A DNA stretch of 64,000 bases from Polynucleobacter necessarius (GCF_900096765.1 NZ_LT615228.1:1184669-1248668), one strand, 5' to 3'; positions 17,479-27,374 are shown, counted from the stretch's first letter. Notes: generated by a model from the sequence alone, not told the origin. Numbers and translations: made by a program.

Positions 17479-18878
17479 TTACTAAATTTATTAAGCGTAT
17501 TTTGCGTCGCGACCCCATGGTCAAGCATACGCACGCAAACAATAGTGGCGCACCAAAACGCATTGCCAAAAAATCTCACAAGATAGATCCGCATCTTCTT
17601 TCCAAGAACGCAGTGAAGGTTACTCAAACCTTACAACAAGCAGGATATGAGGCCTTTATTATTGGCGGCGCAGTACGTGACCTCGTTCTCGGAATTAGCC
17701 CTAAGGATTTTGATGTGGCCACCAATGCAACTCCCGATCAAGTCCAAAGACTCTTTCGTAAGGCGCGCCTCATTGGTCGTCGCTTTCAAATTGTGCACGT
17801 AACCTTCTTTGGCAAAGGACATCCTGAAATTATTGAAGTATCGACTTTTAGAGCCCTCCTGGATAATGCCGGTGACCACGTGGCTGAGAGTGGCCGTATC
17901 TTGCGCGATAACGTGTGGGGTTCACAAGGTGAAGATGCGGCAAGACGTGATTTCACAATCAATGCCATGTACTACGATCCATCCACCGAAACTGTTTTGG
18001 ACTACCACGGTGGTATGGTAGATATGCAAAAGAAAGTGCTGCGCATGATTGGTGACCCAGCGAAGCGCTATCGAGAGGATCCAGTGCGCATGCTTCGCGC
18101 GATTCGTTTTGCGGCCAAAACAGGATTTACCCTAGACGCCGCTACGCGCGCACCCATTGCCAAATTAGGCAAGCTCTTGCAAGACGTTCCATCAGCAAGA
18201 CTGTTTGATGAGATTTTGAAACTCTTAATGTCAGGTTATTCTTGGGCAGCTATTCAAGGCCTACGAGATGCTGGACTTCATTACGGCTTGCTACCACTGC
18301 TAGATCACATCTTGGAAGATAGTAAGGCCTCCAAGGGGTCAAATGATTTTGTGAGGCTTGCATTGGCTAATACTGATCAACGCATCCAATCTGGCAAAAG
18401 TGTCTCGGCAGGATTTTTATTTGCCACCTTGCTTTGGCCTGATTTACTCAAGAACTGGAAAGCCAACCTTACTAAGGGCATGGCTAATATCCCCGCACTC
18501 CAGGACGCAATGGATGGCACTATTGCAACCCAAAGTAGTGGCATGGCGATTCAAAGACGCTTTGAAAGTGATATGCGAGAAATTTGGTCCATGCAACCCC
18601 GCTTTGAAAAGCGAGTTGGGCGCTACCCTTACCGCCTCATTGAGTCCCCACGTTTTAGAGCTGGCTATGACTTCATGCTTTTACGCTGTGCAACTGGAGA
18701 ACAAAACCCAGCCATTGGCGAGTGGTGGACTAACTTTATTACGGCAGACCCTACAGCCCAAGAAGAATTGATGGTGAAAGCTAAATCCGAATCTGGCTCG
18801 ACCACAAGCTCGCCCAATAAACGGCGCAGACGCAGAAAACCAAAATCTGCGACACTCCCAGAAAATTTAGCTGGCTAA
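17475..18878 (+). CDS. pcnB: Polynucleotide adenylyltransferase (poly(A) polymerase I)
   Basis: Adds 3' poly(A) tails to RNA, marking transcripts for decay. It has 467 residues. The nucleotidyltransferase head carries IIGGAVRDLVLGISPKDFDVATNATP with the GG-VRD and DFD catalytic residues, and RRFQIVHVTF. The RRDFTINAMYYDP and YREDPVRMLRAIRFAAKTGF blocks are tRNA-NTase/PAP signatures. The long C-terminal part and the basic tail (NKRRRRRKPKS) fit PcnB rather than a CCA enzyme. The start overlaps the HAD gene stop as ATGA; an internal ATG (residue 15) is possible. Confidence 0.94.
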   Translation: MITKFIKRILRRDPMVKHTHANNSGAPKRIAKKSHKIDPHLLSKNAVKVTQTLQQAGYEAFIIGGAVRDLVLGISPKDFDVATNATPDQVQRLFRKARLIGRRFQIVHVTFFGKGHPEIIEVSTFRALLDNAGDHVAESGRILRDNVWGSQGEDAARRDFTINAMYYDPSTETVLDYHGGMVDMQKKVLRMIGDPAKRYREDPVRMLRAIRFAAKTGFTLDAATRAPIAKLGKLLQDVPSARLFDEILKLLMSGYSWAAIQGLRDAGLHYGLLPLLDHILEDSKASKGSNDFVRLALANTDQRIQSGKSVSAGFLFATLLWPDLLKNWKANLTKGMANIPALQDAMDGTIATQSSGMAIQRRFESDMREIWSMQPRFEKRVGRYPYRLIESPRFRAGYDFMLLRCATGEQNPAIGEWWTNFITADPTAQEELMVKAKSESGSTTSSPNKRRRRRKPKSATLPENLAG

Positions 18879-18930
18879 GCAGACTTAGAGAAATTTCGGT
18901 AAAGTAGTTTCATCTCTAGTTTGGAATCGT

Positions 18931-19458
18931 ATGGCAAGAGCTTTTATTGGATTTGGCGGCAATATCGGTGACTCGCGTCAGCTCATTACTGACGCAATAG
19001 TCTGCTTGGCACTGCGAGCTGAGCTACAAATCCTGGCAAAAAGCTGTTTTTATCAAAGCGCCCCCGTTGAAGCTACAGGCGGTGACTACATCAACGCAGT
19101 CATTGAAATCGAAACTCAACTAAGTCCTTATGGGCTTTTGCATGTCTGCCAAGCGATTGAGCAAGAATTTGGTCGGGAACGCCCATATGCCAATGCACCC
19201 CGCACTCTAGATATCGATATCCTGTCTTTCGAAGGGGTAACCCAAAACGAAACTGAGTTGATGCTACCGCACCCCAAGATCATTGAGCGCTCTTTTGTGC
19301 TTTTACCCTTACTCGAAATCGCACCAGATTTCTTTCTGCCAAATTTAGGCAAACTCAAGGCTTACCTCCCCAAAGTGGCCCACCAAAGAATAGAAAAACT
19401 ACCCTGCCGCAACTGCAATTGCGGGGAAAAAGACGTTTATAGCCAAACGGCGCATTAA
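18931..19458 (+). CDS. folK: 2-amino-4-hydroxy-6-hydroxymethyldihydropteridine pyrophosphokinase
   Basis: Transfers pyrophosphate from ATP to the pterin precursor of folate. It has 175 residues. FIGFGGNIGDSRQLI opens the fold; the HPPK signature FGRERPYANAPRTLDIDIL carries the two metal-binding Asp residues; LPHPKIIERSFVLLPLLEI follows. The C-terminus ends with an unusual cysteine cluster (LPCRNCNCGEKD), not a standard part of the family. It follows pcnB by 52 bases, the usual pcnB-folK pairing, and precedes panB. Confidence 0.95.
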   Translation: MARAFIGFGGNIGDSRQLITDAIVCLALRAELQILAKSCFYQSAPVEATGGDYINAVIEIETQLSPYGLLHVCQAIEQEFGRERPYANAPRTLDIDILSFEGVTQNETELMLPHPKIIERSFVLLPLLEIAPDFFLPNLGKLKAYLPKVAHQRIEKLPCRNCNCGEKDVYSQTAH

Positions 19459-19475
19459 TTCATTAAACTCTCGCC

Positions 19476-20291
19476 ATGGGCTACTTACAGGGCGATAAGC
19501 CAATCACGATTACCAAGCTCCTCGCGATGCACGCTGAGGGTGAAAAAATCTCGATGCTCACAGCATACGACTCCACGATGTCTGCGCTTCTCAATCGCAG
19601 CGGTGTTGAAACCATCCTCGTTGGCGACTCTCTAGGCAACGTTATTCAAGGCCACACTAGCACTACTCCAGTGACCGTAGAGCAAGTTGCTTACCATACA
19701 GAATGTGTAGCTCGCGCCAATACCCAAGCTTTTTTAATTGCCGATTTACCTTTCGCTAGTTACGGTGATCCAACTCTTGCGCTTGACTCAGCCGCAATCT
19801 TGATGCGTGCAGGCGCTGATATGGTCAAACTCGAGGGCGGTGATTGGCAAGTCGATATTATTCGCTACCTTGTAGAGCGGAGCGTACCGGTTTGCGCTCA
19901 TCTGGGATTGCTACCCCAATCTGTACATGTTCTTGGTGGATATAAGGTTCAAGGCAAATCCAAGGATGCAGCCACCCACATGCTCGAGCAAGCGCTCGCT
20001 TGTCAAGAAGCCGGTGCACAAATGATTGTGCTCGAGGCAATTCCTTCCTCGCTTGGAGAAAAAATCACAGCTGAGCTCAATATTCCTACTATTGGAATAG
20101 GTGCTGGGCCAGATTGTTCGGGTCAAGTGCTGGTGCTACAAGATATGTTAGGCATAAGCCCAGGCAGACCTCCTAAGTTTGTCAAAAACTTTATGGAAGG
20201 TTATCATTCGATTGAAGCGGCTATTAAAGCTTATGTACGTGAAGTCAAGTCCGGAAAATTTCCCGGACCAGAGCACGGTTTTGCTGGTTAA
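19476..20291 (+). CDS. panB: 3-methyl-2-oxobutanoate hydroxymethyltransferase
   Basis: Committing step of pantothenate synthesis: adds a hydroxymethyl group from methylenetetrahydrofolate to alpha-ketoisovalerate. It has 271 residues. Signatures include [34 protein letters not shown], the metal-binding [15 protein letters not shown] and [21 protein letters not shown]. The link with folK is metabolic as well as positional, since PanB uses a folate cofactor. Its stop abuts the dnaJ stop in a 12-bp palindrome. panC is not in the window. Confidence 0.96.
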   Translation: MGYLQGDKPITITKLLAMHAEGEKISMLTAYDSTMSALLNRSGVETILVGDSLGNVIQGHTSTTPVTVEQVAYHTECVARANTQAFLIADLPFASYGDPTLALDSAAILMRAGADMVKLEGGDWQVDIIRYLVERSVPVCAHLGLLPQSVHVLGGYKVQGKSKDAATHMLEQALACQEAGAQMIVLEAIPSSLGEKITAELNIPTIGIGAGPDCSGQVLVLQDMLGISPGRPPKFVKNFMEGYHSIEAAIKAYVREVKSGKFPGPEHGFAG

Positions 20292-21428
20292 TTAACCGAA
20301 GAAACTTTTTACCCCTTCAAACCAACCCTTTTGTTGCGGGCTATGCTTATCACCAGCAGTCTTCAGACTATCGTCAAACTGCTTGAGTAACTTTCTTTGC
20401 TCATCAGTTAACTTCACTGGCGTTTCCACTACCACGTGAACGAATAAATCGCCTACCAAGCTTGAGCGCAGTCCTTTGATACCTTTACTACGTAAGCGGA
20501 AAGTTTTACCTGTCTGAGTTCCTTCAGGAATTGGAAACTCAACGCGCCCCGAAAGTGTTGGTACTTCAATATCACCACCAAGGGTTGCAGTAGCAAATGA
20601 AATTGGCATCTGCACATGCAAATCACTCCCATCGCGCTCGAAGACTTTATGTGGCTTGACTCGAACTTCAACATAGAGGTCACCAGAAGGGCCGCCGTTA
20701 ATACCAGGCTCCCCGTTACCTACTGAGCGCACTCGCATCCCATCATCAATACCTGCAGGTATTTTGATTTCGAGTGTTTTTTGCTCTTTAAGCTTACCGG
20801 TTCCATGGCAGGTTTTACATGGCTTAGGAATGAACTCACCAGTGCCACGGCACTTAGGGCAAGTTTGCTGCATAGAGAAAAAACCCTGTTGAACTCGCAC
20901 TTGACCATGGCCATCACAAGTAGAGCATTTTTCTGCCTTTGAACCAGGCTCAGCACCAATACCATGACATGGCTTGCAATTACTCCAGCTAGGCACCCGA
21001 ATTTGAGTGGTATACCCTTCGGCAGCCTGCTCTAAAGTAATGTCCATGTTGTAGCGCAAATCAGCACCCTTATAAACTTGCGGACCTGAGTGCCGGCCAC
21101 CGCCTTGACCAAAAATATCGCCAAAGATGTCGCCAAACGCATCGGCAAAGCCGCCACCTCCAAAACCACCGCCGCCAAATCCACCGCCCATCGATGGATC
21201 AACCCCAGCGTGCCCGTATTGATCATAAGCAGCGCGCTTATTTGAATCGGTCAAGGTCTCGTAAGCCTCTTTCACTTCCTTAAATTGAGTTTCAGCCGTT
21301 TTGCTATCGGGATTGCGATCTGGGTGATATTTCATGGCCAGTTTGCGATAAGCTTTTTTAAGCTCATCATCACTTGCTCCTTTTGCTACGCCAAGGACTT
21401 CATAAAAATCGCGTTTACTTTTAGGCAC
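20292..21428 (-). CDS. dnaJ: Molecular chaperone DnaJ
   Basis: Hsp40 co-chaperone that delivers unfolded clients to DnaK and stimulates its ATPase. It has 378 residues. The J-domain has HPD at 35-37; a Gly/Phe-rich linker runs from 80 to 110. Four CxxCxGxG zinc modules lie at 151-158, 168-175, 190-197 and 204-211, followed by the C-terminal client-binding domains. It is downstream of dnaK across a 100-base gap that holds a stable hairpin. Confidence 0.98.
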   Translation of the reverse strand: MPKSKRDFYEVLGVAKGASDDELKKAYRKLAMKYHPDRNPDSKTAETQFKEVKEAYETLTDSNKRAAYDQYGHAGVDPSMGGGFGGGGFGGGGFADAFGDIFGDIFGQGGGRHSGPQVYKGADLRYNMDITLEQAAEGYTTQIRVPSWSNCKPCHGIGAEPGSKAEKCSTCDGHGQVRVQQGFFSMQQTCPKCRGTGEFIPKPCKTCHGTGKLKEQKTLEIKIPAGIDDGMRVRSVGNGEPGINGGPSGDLYVEVRVKPHKVFERDGSDLHVQMPISFATATLGGDIEVPTLSGRVEFPIPEGTQTGKTFRLRSKGIKGLRSSLVGDLFVHVVVETPVKLTDEQRKLLKQFDDSLKTAGDKHSPQQKGWFEGVKSFFG

Positions 21429-21457
21429 GGCCTATTCCTCTCAACAGCCTGAATGAC

Positions 21458-21482
21458 ACAAGTCGGCTCGAGGCCGACTTGT
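21458..21482 (-). promoter_or_regulatory. Hairpin between dnaK and dnaJ (possible attenuator)
   Basis: A 10-bp perfect stem (21458-21467 with 21473-21482, core AAGTCGGC/GCCGACTT) with a 5-base loop. On the minus strand no clear U-tract follows, so it is more likely an attenuator or RNA-stability element setting the DnaK:DnaJ ratio than a full terminator. The function is inferred. Confidence 0.55.
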
Positions 21483-21528
21483 TATTTAAGTACTTCAAAA
21501 TTACGTTAATAAATGCTTGATTTCAGAA

Positions 21529-23460
21529 TTACTTCTTCTCATCAACCTCTTTAAAGTCAGCGTCAACTACGTCAGCATCTGGCGCTGCTTTTTGCTCACC
21601 AGCTGGAGCTGCGCCTGCAGCACCGCTAGCTTTAGCTTGTTCAGCAGCCATTACTTTTTCGCCCAACTTCTGACTTGCCTTACCCAAAGCTTCGGTCTTA
21701 GCTTCAATAACAGCTTTATCGCTGCCTTTAATGGCCTCATCTAATTCTTTGAGTGCCGCTTCGATCGCTTCTTTCTCAGAGGCCTCTAAACTAGCGCCGT
21801 GCTCTTCTAAAGCCTTCTTGGTTGAGTGAGCCAAAGCATCGGCAGTGTTACGGGCAGTGACCAATTCCAAAGCTTTCTTATCTTCAGCGGCATTGGCTTC
21901 AGCATCTTTCACCATGCGTTGAATTTCTTCTTCAGTCAAACCAGAGTTAGCTTTGATAGTGATCTTGTTCTCTTTGCCGGTATTTTTATCTTTTGCAGTT
22001 ACGTGCAAAATACCGTTGGCATCGATATCAAAGGTCACCTCAATCTGTGGCATGCCGCGCTGTGCAGGAGCAATGCCTTCCAAATTGAACTCGCCAAGCA
22101 ACTTGTTAGCAGCAGCCATCTCGCGCTCTCCTTGGTAGCACTTAATCGTTACTGCAGGCTGGTTATCTTCAGCAGTTGAATAAACCTGTGAATGCTTGGT
22201 AGGAATCGTAGTGTTCTTTGGAATCATCTTGGTCATTACACCGCCAAGAGTCTCAACGCCTAATGACAATGGGGTAACGTCCAAGAGCAACACATCCTTG
22301 CGATCGCCCGACAACACTGAACCTTGAATTGCAGCACCAACAGCAACTGCTTCATCAGGGTTAACGTCCTTACGTGGCTCTTTACCAAAGATTTCTTTTA
22401 CTTTGTCCTGAACTGCAGGCATACGAGTTTGACCACCGACCAAAATCACGTCGTCGATGTCTGCTACGCTTACGCCAGCATCCTTAATTGCGGTTAAGCA
22501 AGGACCAGCCGTACGGTTGATCAATTCCTCTACTAAAGATTCCAACTTAGCACGGGTCAATTTCAAGTTCAAATGCTTAGGACCACTAGCATCAGCCGTT
22601 ACATAAGGCAAGTTGATCTCAGTTTGCTGAGCAGATGACAATTCAATCTTGGCTTTTTCAGCAGCATCTTTCAAACGCTGTAATGCCAACACATCTTTAC
22701 TCAAGTCAACGCCTTGTTCTTTCTTGAACTCAGCAATGATCCAGTCAATGATGCGCTGGTCAAAGTCCTCACCACCCAAGAAGGTATCGCCGTTAGTAGA
22801 GAGCACTTCAAATTGCTTTTCACCGTCAACGTTAGCGATCTCAATGATCGATACGTCAAATGTACCGCCACCCAAGTCATACACGGCGATCTTACGATCA
22901 GCCTTGTCTTGCTTATCCAAGCCAAATGCCAATGCAGCAGCGGTTGGTTCATTAATGATGCGCTTGACATCCAAACCAGCAATACGACCAGCATCTTTGG
23001 TTGCTTGACGTTGGCTGTCATTAAAGTAAGCAGGCACAGTAATCACTGCCTCAGTCACTTCCTCACCGAGGTAGTCTTCAGCAGTCTTTTTCATCTTGCG
23101 CAAAATTTCAGCGGACACTTGTTGTGGCGCCATTTTTTTATCGCGTGCCTCAACCCAAGCATCACCATTGTCCGCCTGAACAATGGCATAAGGCATCAGG
23201 CTAATATCTTTTTGCACTTCTGGATCAGTAAATTTACGGCCCATCAAACGCTTCACTGCGTAGATGGTGTTTTTAGGATTAGTTACTGACTGACGTTTTG
23301 CTGGTGCACCAACCAATACTTCGCCATCCTCAACATAAGCGATGATCGATGGAGTTGTGCGAGCACCTTCTGCGTTCTCGACAACTTTAGGCGCATTGTT
23401 TTCAACGACTGAAACGCACGAATTAGTGGTTCCTAAGTCGATTCCGATAATCTTTCCCAT
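21529..23460 (-). CDS. dnaK: Molecular chaperone DnaK (Hsp70)
   Basis: Central Hsp70 chaperone. It has 643 residues: an actin-like ATPase domain from [14 protein letters not shown] through [18 protein letters not shown] and the [12 protein letters not shown] motif; the linker [19 protein letters not shown]; the substrate-binding domain; a helical lid; and the tail [16 protein letters not shown], typical of proteobacterial DnaK. It is preceded by its own sigma-32 promoter after the grpE terminator. dnaJ follows on the same strand. Confidence 0.99.
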   Translation of the reverse strand: MGKIIGIDLGTTNSCVSVVENNAPKVVENAEGARTTPSIIAYVEDGEVLVGAPAKRQSVTNPKNTIYAVKRLMGRKFTDPEVQKDISLMPYAIVQADNGDAWVEARDKKMAPQQVSAEILRKMKKTAEDYLGEEVTEAVITVPAYFNDSQRQATKDAGRIAGLDVKRIINEPTAAALAFGLDKQDKADRKIAVYDLGGGTFDVSIIEIANVDGEKQFEVLSTNGDTFLGGEDFDQRIIDWIIAEFKKEQGVDLSKDVLALQRLKDAAEKAKIELSSAQQTEINLPYVTADASGPKHLNLKLTRAKLESLVEELINRTAGPCLTAIKDAGVSVADIDDVILVGGQTRMPAVQDKVKEIFGKEPRKDVNPDEAVAVGAAIQGSVLSGDRKDVLLLDVTPLSLGVETLGGVMTKMIPKNTTIPTKHSQVYSTAEDNQPAVTIKCYQGEREMAAANKLLGEFNLEGIAPAQRGMPQIEVTFDIDANGILHVTAKDKNTGKENKITIKANSGLTEEEIQRMVKDAEANAAEDKKALELVTARNTADALAHSTKKALEEHGASLEASEKEAIEAALKELDEAIKGSDKAVIEAKTEALGKASQKLGEKVMAAEQAKASGAAGAAPAGEQKAAPDADVVDADFKEVDEKK

Positions 23461-23550
23461 AATGGCTCCAAAAAATTAAGTTACTTTGTTGTACTTCTGA
23501 GTTCATTTGAGCAATTCATCTGAATTGCCGCGAATATTCCAATACCCATC

Positions 23551-23578
23551 AAATGGGGTCTAAAAAGCAGAATTCAAG
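23551..23578 (-). promoter_or_regulatory. Sigma-32 heat-shock promoter of dnaK
   Basis: On the minus strand the -35 box CTTGAAT (23578-23572) and -10 box CCCCATTT (23558-23551) are separated by 13 bases, against consensus CTTGAAA-N13-17-CCCCATNT. The dnaK leader would be about 85 bases. The promoter begins 13 bases past the grpE terminator stem, so dnaK can be expressed independently. Confidence 0.9.
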
Positions 23579-23591
23579 AGGTGAAAAAATA

Positions 23592-23615
23592 AAAAAGGCA
23601 GAAATCTGCCTTTTT
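23592..23615 (-). terminator. Rho-independent terminator of grpE
   Basis: The stem AAAAAGGCAG (23592-23601) pairs with CTGCCTTTTT (23606-23615) around a 4-base loop. Minus-strand readout continues into TTTTTTATTTTTT. It separates the grpE transcript from the dnaK promoter. Confidence 0.85.
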
Positions 23616-23650
23616 GATGCTTTTTTGGGGTTTTGACCCCGATTTTGAGC

Positions 23651-24199
23651 TTACTTTGAGGCGCTTACCGTGACTAAAGCCGGCCTGAGGACCCGATCAG
23701 CCACGGTATAGCCACGCTGCAAGACAGAAACCACAGTATTGGCCTCTTGCTCTGATGGCACTGATGCGATCGCTTGATGGTGGTGAGGATCAAATTTATC
23801 GCCCACTGCAGGATTAATTTCGGTCATACGGCCTTTTTCAAAGGCAGATAAAAGCTGCTTGAGAGTGATCTCTAGGCCTTCCTTAAATGCCTTGGCATCA
23901 CTTGCATCAGTACTTAATGCGGCATACAAACTATCAGTGACAGGAACTAGATGCTCTGCAAAACTCTCAATGGCAAATTTATGGGCCTTCGCAATATCTT
24001 CCACGGCACGACGACGAATATTTTCACCCTCAGCCTTAGCTCGTAAGAAATTGTCTTGTAAATCAGCCAGCTTCTGATTGAGCTCAGCAATCTCCTGCTC
24101 CGGTGATTTAACAGCGGAAGTTTCACTTGCAGCCTCAGCTTGTGGCTCAGCCGCAGTGTTCTCTTGCTCTGGAGAAGGGTTTTGATTTTCTTGTGTCAT
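23651..24199 (-). CDS. grpE: Nucleotide exchange factor GrpE
   Basis: Releases ADP from DnaK and acts as a thermosensor of the chaperone cycle. It has 182 residues. An acidic, disordered N-terminus rich in Glu, Ala and Pro (1-35) precedes a long coiled-coil helix ([31 protein letters not shown]) and the compact beta domain with FDPHHHQAI and [18 protein letters not shown]. Its own sigma-32 promoter overlaps the end of hemH, so heat induction does not depend on the genes upstream. Confidence 0.97.
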   Translation of the reverse strand: MTQENQNPSPEQENTAAEPQAEAASETSAVKSPEQEIAELNQKLADLQDNFLRAKAEGENIRRRAVEDIAKAHKFAIESFAEHLVPVTDSLYAALSTDASDAKAFKEGLEITLKQLLSAFEKGRMTEINPAVGDKFDPHHHQAIASVPSEQEANTVVSVLQRGYTVADRVLRPALVTVSASK

Positions 24200-24242
24200 G
24201 GATATGAATTCACTTTTCTGTAATGAGGGCTAATGCACTGCT

Positions 24243-24270
24243 AGATGGGGACAGTTTATTCAATTTCAAG
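24243..24270 (-). promoter_or_regulatory. Sigma-32 heat-shock promoter of grpE
   Basis: On the minus strand a perfect CTTGAAA (24270-24264) and CCCCATCT (24250-24243) are 13 bases apart. The hemH stop codon TGA (24268-24266) lies inside the -35 box. The leader to the grpE ATG is about 40 bases. No CIRCE inverted repeat is present. Confidence 0.92.
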
Positions 24271-25384
24271 TCTTACTCTGAGCAAGCTCGGCTCTTTGAT
24301 TACGGACTGCCAACTCCTCTGGGGACTCAGTACCCAGTGACCACCCCAATAAATGCTGATAGGCAATATCACCCAAAGCCTGAATCCATTTGGCGTTGCT
24401 ATTTAGGCATGGGATATAGCGGTAGTCCTTCCCGCCGTGCGCCAAGAAATCTTCCCTAGCTTCCATAGCAATTTCTTCAAGCGTCTCAAGGCAATCGGCC
24501 GGAAATCCAGGGCAAAAAATATCTAAACGCTGACAACCTTCTTTTGATAATTTTTCAATAGTTGGTGCGGTATAGGGTTTGAGCCATTCGGCTTTACCAA
24601 AGCGCGATTGGAAGGTCACAATATATTGACCAGGCTCTAAAGCAAGAGATTCTCCAAGCAGACGCCCTGTCTTTAAACACTCACAATGATAGGGGTCGCC
24701 TTTGATTAAATTGCGCTTGGGCAAGCCATGGAAAGATAGCACCAATTTATCGCCTCGCGCAAAATCAGGGCGACCATCTTTGTCCCAACTACTCAAAACT
24801 TGCTCGCGCAATGCTGCAATGTAGGCTGGATTATCGTGATAATGTTTTACTAAGCGCAATTCAGGCTGATCGCGCCAAGTGCTCAGCACTCGGAACACCT
24901 CATCAAAGCTTGATGCAGTAGTGGTAGCGGAGTACTGGGGATACAAAGGTAACACCAGCAAACGCTCCATGCCCTGTGACTTCAAGCCCTCTAGAACCTC
25001 TTGGGTAGATGGCTTGCCGTAACGCATTGCCAAATCCACCAAAACATCATGACCCTCATTGGCAAATTTTTCACCTAACTCTTTGGCTTGCAAGCGGGAG
25101 TAATGCATCAACGGCGAACCTAATTGAGGCAACCAAATAGAAGCATATTTTTTTGCAGATGCACTACTACGAATTGGCAAAATGATGCCATTCAAAATAC
25201 ACCACCAAATAATTCTCGGAATTTCCACAACCCGAGGGTCAGAGAGAAACTCTTTCAAATAAGCTCTGACTGCTTTAGGAGTTGGAGCAGAGGGTGTGCC
25301 TAAGTTCAATAACAGTACTGCAGTTTTAGTAGCTCTTAAGTGGGGATTTGGATTCACGAAGGTATCTTTGCTAGAAGTATTCAT
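24266..25384 (-). CDS. hemH: Ferrochelatase
   Basis: Inserts Fe2+ into protoporphyrin IX, the last step of haem synthesis, at the membrane surface. It has 372 residues. Signatures include AVLLLNLGTPSAPTPKAVRAYLKEFLSDPRVVEIPR, LPLYPQYSATTTASSFDEV and LSFHGLPKR with the catalytic His, and FCPGFPADCLETLEEI near the C-terminus. It is 10 bases downstream of hrcA on the same strand; the hrcA-hemH pairing is common in betaproteobacteria. Its last codons double as the grpE promoter. Confidence 0.97.
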   Translation of the reverse strand: MNTSSKDTFVNPNPHLRATKTAVLLLNLGTPSAPTPKAVRAYLKEFLSDPRVVEIPRIIWWCILNGIILPIRSSASAKKYASIWLPQLGSPLMHYSRLQAKELGEKFANEGHDVLVDLAMRYGKPSTQEVLEGLKSQGMERLLVLPLYPQYSATTTASSFDEVFRVLSTWRDQPELRLVKHYHDNPAYIAALREQVLSSWDKDGRPDFARGDKLVLSFHGLPKRNLIKGDPYHCECLKTGRLLGESLALEPGQYIVTFQSRFGKAEWLKPYTAPTIEKLSKEGCQRLDIFCPGFPADCLETLEEIAMEAREDFLAHGGKDYRYIPCLNSNAKWIQALGDIAYQHLLGWSLGTESPEELAVRNQRAELAQSKT

Positions 25385-25394
25385 TACGGCTGAT

Positions 25395-26426
25395 TTAAGA
25401 GCTTAATGCACCCGAAAGTAACTTAGAAGTAATATCCACGATCGGTATGACTCTGTCATATGCCATACGGGTGGGACCTATGACGCCGAGCGTACCAACG
25501 ATTTGCCCATCTACACTGTAGGGTGCACTGATCACAGCCAAGTCTTCATATGGCAGCAAATCACTCTCGCCACCAATAAAAATCTGAATACCATCTGCAT
25601 GACTAGAGACATCAAGCAATTGCATTAAGACAGATTTTTGCTCCAACATATCAAACATCTTACGTAGCTTATCCAGATTGGAGCTAAGATCGCCAACGTT
25701 GAGCAAGCGACGCTCTCCAGAAAGCAACATATCGCCACGACTTGCATCATAGTCCACTACGCCTGTTTGCAAGGCTAAAGCCATGAGCCCAGAAATATCT
25801 GTTCGCAAATTATCCAAATCGGATTTGAGATGTTGGCGAACTTGCTCAAAACTTCTTCCAGCAAACTGGCTATTGATAAAATTTCCCGCCTCAATCAACT
25901 GACTAGGGGTGTAGTCCTGATTGGTTGGCAAAATACGGTTTTGCACATCCCCCTCTGGGGTCACCATGATGAGTAAAATTTTGCCTTCGCCAAGACGCAA
26001 GAATTCAATATGCTTAAAGACCTGGGTTCGTTTTGGTGTAATGACAACCCCAGCAAAATGGGTCAAATTCGACAAGATCTGGGCAGCAGAACTAAACACT
26101 TTCTGCGGCGAGTCCGGCAAAAGGCCACGTTCGACCTCTTTTGCAGCCACCTCCTCCAAAGGGCGCACCGTCACCATGGTGTCTACAAATAGACGATAGC
26201 CTCGAGGGGTTGGGATACGGCCTGCTGAGGTATGGGGACTAGTTACCAAGCCCATATCCTCTAAATCAGCCATCACATTACGAATCGTCGCGGCAGACAG
26301 GTCTAAACCTGAAAAACGGGATAGCGTGCGCGAGCCAATAGGCTGCCCCTCCTCGATATAGCGCTCAATGAGGGTTTTTAATAAAGCATGTGAACGTTCA
26401 TCCATGGTGGAAGGGATTTTATGCAT
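25395..26426 (-). CDS. hrcA: Heat-inducible transcription repressor HrcA
   Basis: Repressor that binds the CIRCE operator (usually before groES-groEL) and needs GroE for folding. It has 343 residues. The N-terminal winged helix is [24 protein letters not shown] and [40 protein letters not shown]. The GAF-like dimer domain ends in [21 protein letters not shown]. The start may be ATG 26426 or ATG 26405 ([10 protein letters not shown]); neither has a strong ribosome-binding site. It diverges from nadK with only a few tens of bases between. No CIRCE element was found in this window. Confidence 0.96.
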   Translation of the reverse strand: MHKIPSTMDERSHALLKTLIERYIEEGQPIGSRTLSRFSGLDLSAATIRNVMADLEDMGLVTSPHTSAGRIPTPRGYRLFVDTMVTVRPLEEVAAKEVERGLLPDSPQKVFSSAAQILSNLTHFAGVVITPKRTQVFKHIEFLRLGEGKILLIMVTPEGDVQNRILPTNQDYTPSQLIEAGNFINSQFAGRSFEQVRQHLKSDLDNLRTDISGLMALALQTGVVDYDASRGDMLLSGERRLLNVGDLSSNLDKLRKMFDMLEQKSVLMQLLDVSSHADGIQIFIGGESDLLPYEDLAVISAPYSVDGQIVGTLGVIGPTRMAYDRVIPIVDITSKLLSGALSS

Positions 26427-26442
26427 ATGGTTTAATCGTTAT

Positions 26443-27348
26443 ATGTTAGGCCCATCCCCAAATTCTTCCAAGAAGGCATTTAGCCGGGTGGCGCTCGTCG
26501 GTAAATTTCATGCTGACGGCATAGAGGAGCACCTAAAGGACCTAGCGCAACTGGTTTCAGGCTTAGGTTGTGAGGTCTTTATAGAGGCAGATACAGCCTC
26601 GCATCTGGGACTAAAAGACTATCCCATTAAAACGGCGCGGGATTTTGCTGGAGCAATTGACCTAGTTGTTGTTTTGGGTGGTGACGGGACCATGCTGGGA
26701 ATTGCGCGTCAATTGGCCGGTAGCAATGTCCCACTTGTCGGCATCAATATGGGTCGCCTTGGCTACATGACCGACATTCCGATTCAGTCTGTACAAACCA
26801 CATTACCCAAAATTATTGCTGGCGAATACGAAGCTGATAATCGCACATTACTTGATGCGGTTGTACTTCGCAATGGAAAAGAAATTAATCGCGCCTTAGC
26901 TTTAAACGATGTGGTCGTTAATCGCTCTGGTATTTCAGGGATGGTAGAGCTTGCTGTTAATGTCAATGGCTCCTTCATGTACAACCAGCGCTCTGATGGC
27001 TTGATTGTCTCAACCCCAACTGGATCAACTGCTTACGCTCTCTCTGCTGGCGGTCCGATTTTGCATCCTCATGTAGCAGGCATATTGCTCGCCCCAATTG
27101 CCCCACACTCACTTTCCAATCGACCCATTGTCTTGCCACAAGACAGCGTTACTGTAATTGAGGTCGTTAATGGACTTGAGGTCATTGTCAATTTTGATAT
27201 GCAATCGCAAACCAACTTGCAAAGCGGTGACAAGATTGAAGTTCGCCAGTCAGATAAAACGATTGCCCTTCTTCACCCAAGCAATCATAGCGACTACAAA
27301 ACTTTGCGTGAGAAATTGCACTGGAATGAATATCCGTCGACATTTTGA
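26443..27348 (+). CDS. nadK: NAD kinase
   Basis: Phosphorylates NAD to NADP. From the chosen ATG it has 301 residues (MLGPSPNSSKKAFSRVALVGK). Earlier in-frame ATGs at 26368 and 26404 lie inside hrcA and give a sequence unlike the family. The diphosphate-binding GGDGTMLGIARQL motif and the NAD-binding RSDGLIVSTPTGSTAYALSAGGPI block are intact. It is divergent from hrcA and followed by recN 26 bases downstream, the usual nadK-recN pair. Confidence 0.96.
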   Translation: MLGPSPNSSKKAFSRVALVGKFHADGIEEHLKDLAQLVSGLGCEVFIEADTASHLGLKDYPIKTARDFAGAIDLVVVLGGDGTMLGIARQLAGSNVPLVGINMGRLGYMTDIPIQSVQTTLPKIIAGEYEADNRTLLDAVVLRNGKEINRALALNDVVVNRSGISGMVELAVNVNGSFMYNQRSDGLIVSTPTGSTAYALSAGGPILHPHVAGILLAPIAPHSLSNRPIVLPQDSVTVIEVVNGLEVIVNFDMQSQTNLQSGDKIEVRQSDKTIALLHPSNHSDYKTLREKLHWNEYPSTF

Positions 27349-27374
27349 TGTCGAGTTCTTGGTTACGCTAAAAC

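Noticed and set aside
24200..24260. A CIRCE-like element before grpE (GCTAATGCACTGCTAG)
   Set aside because: It shares only part of the TTAGCACTC half-site and lacks the matching second arm at nine bases, so it is not a convincing HrcA operator.
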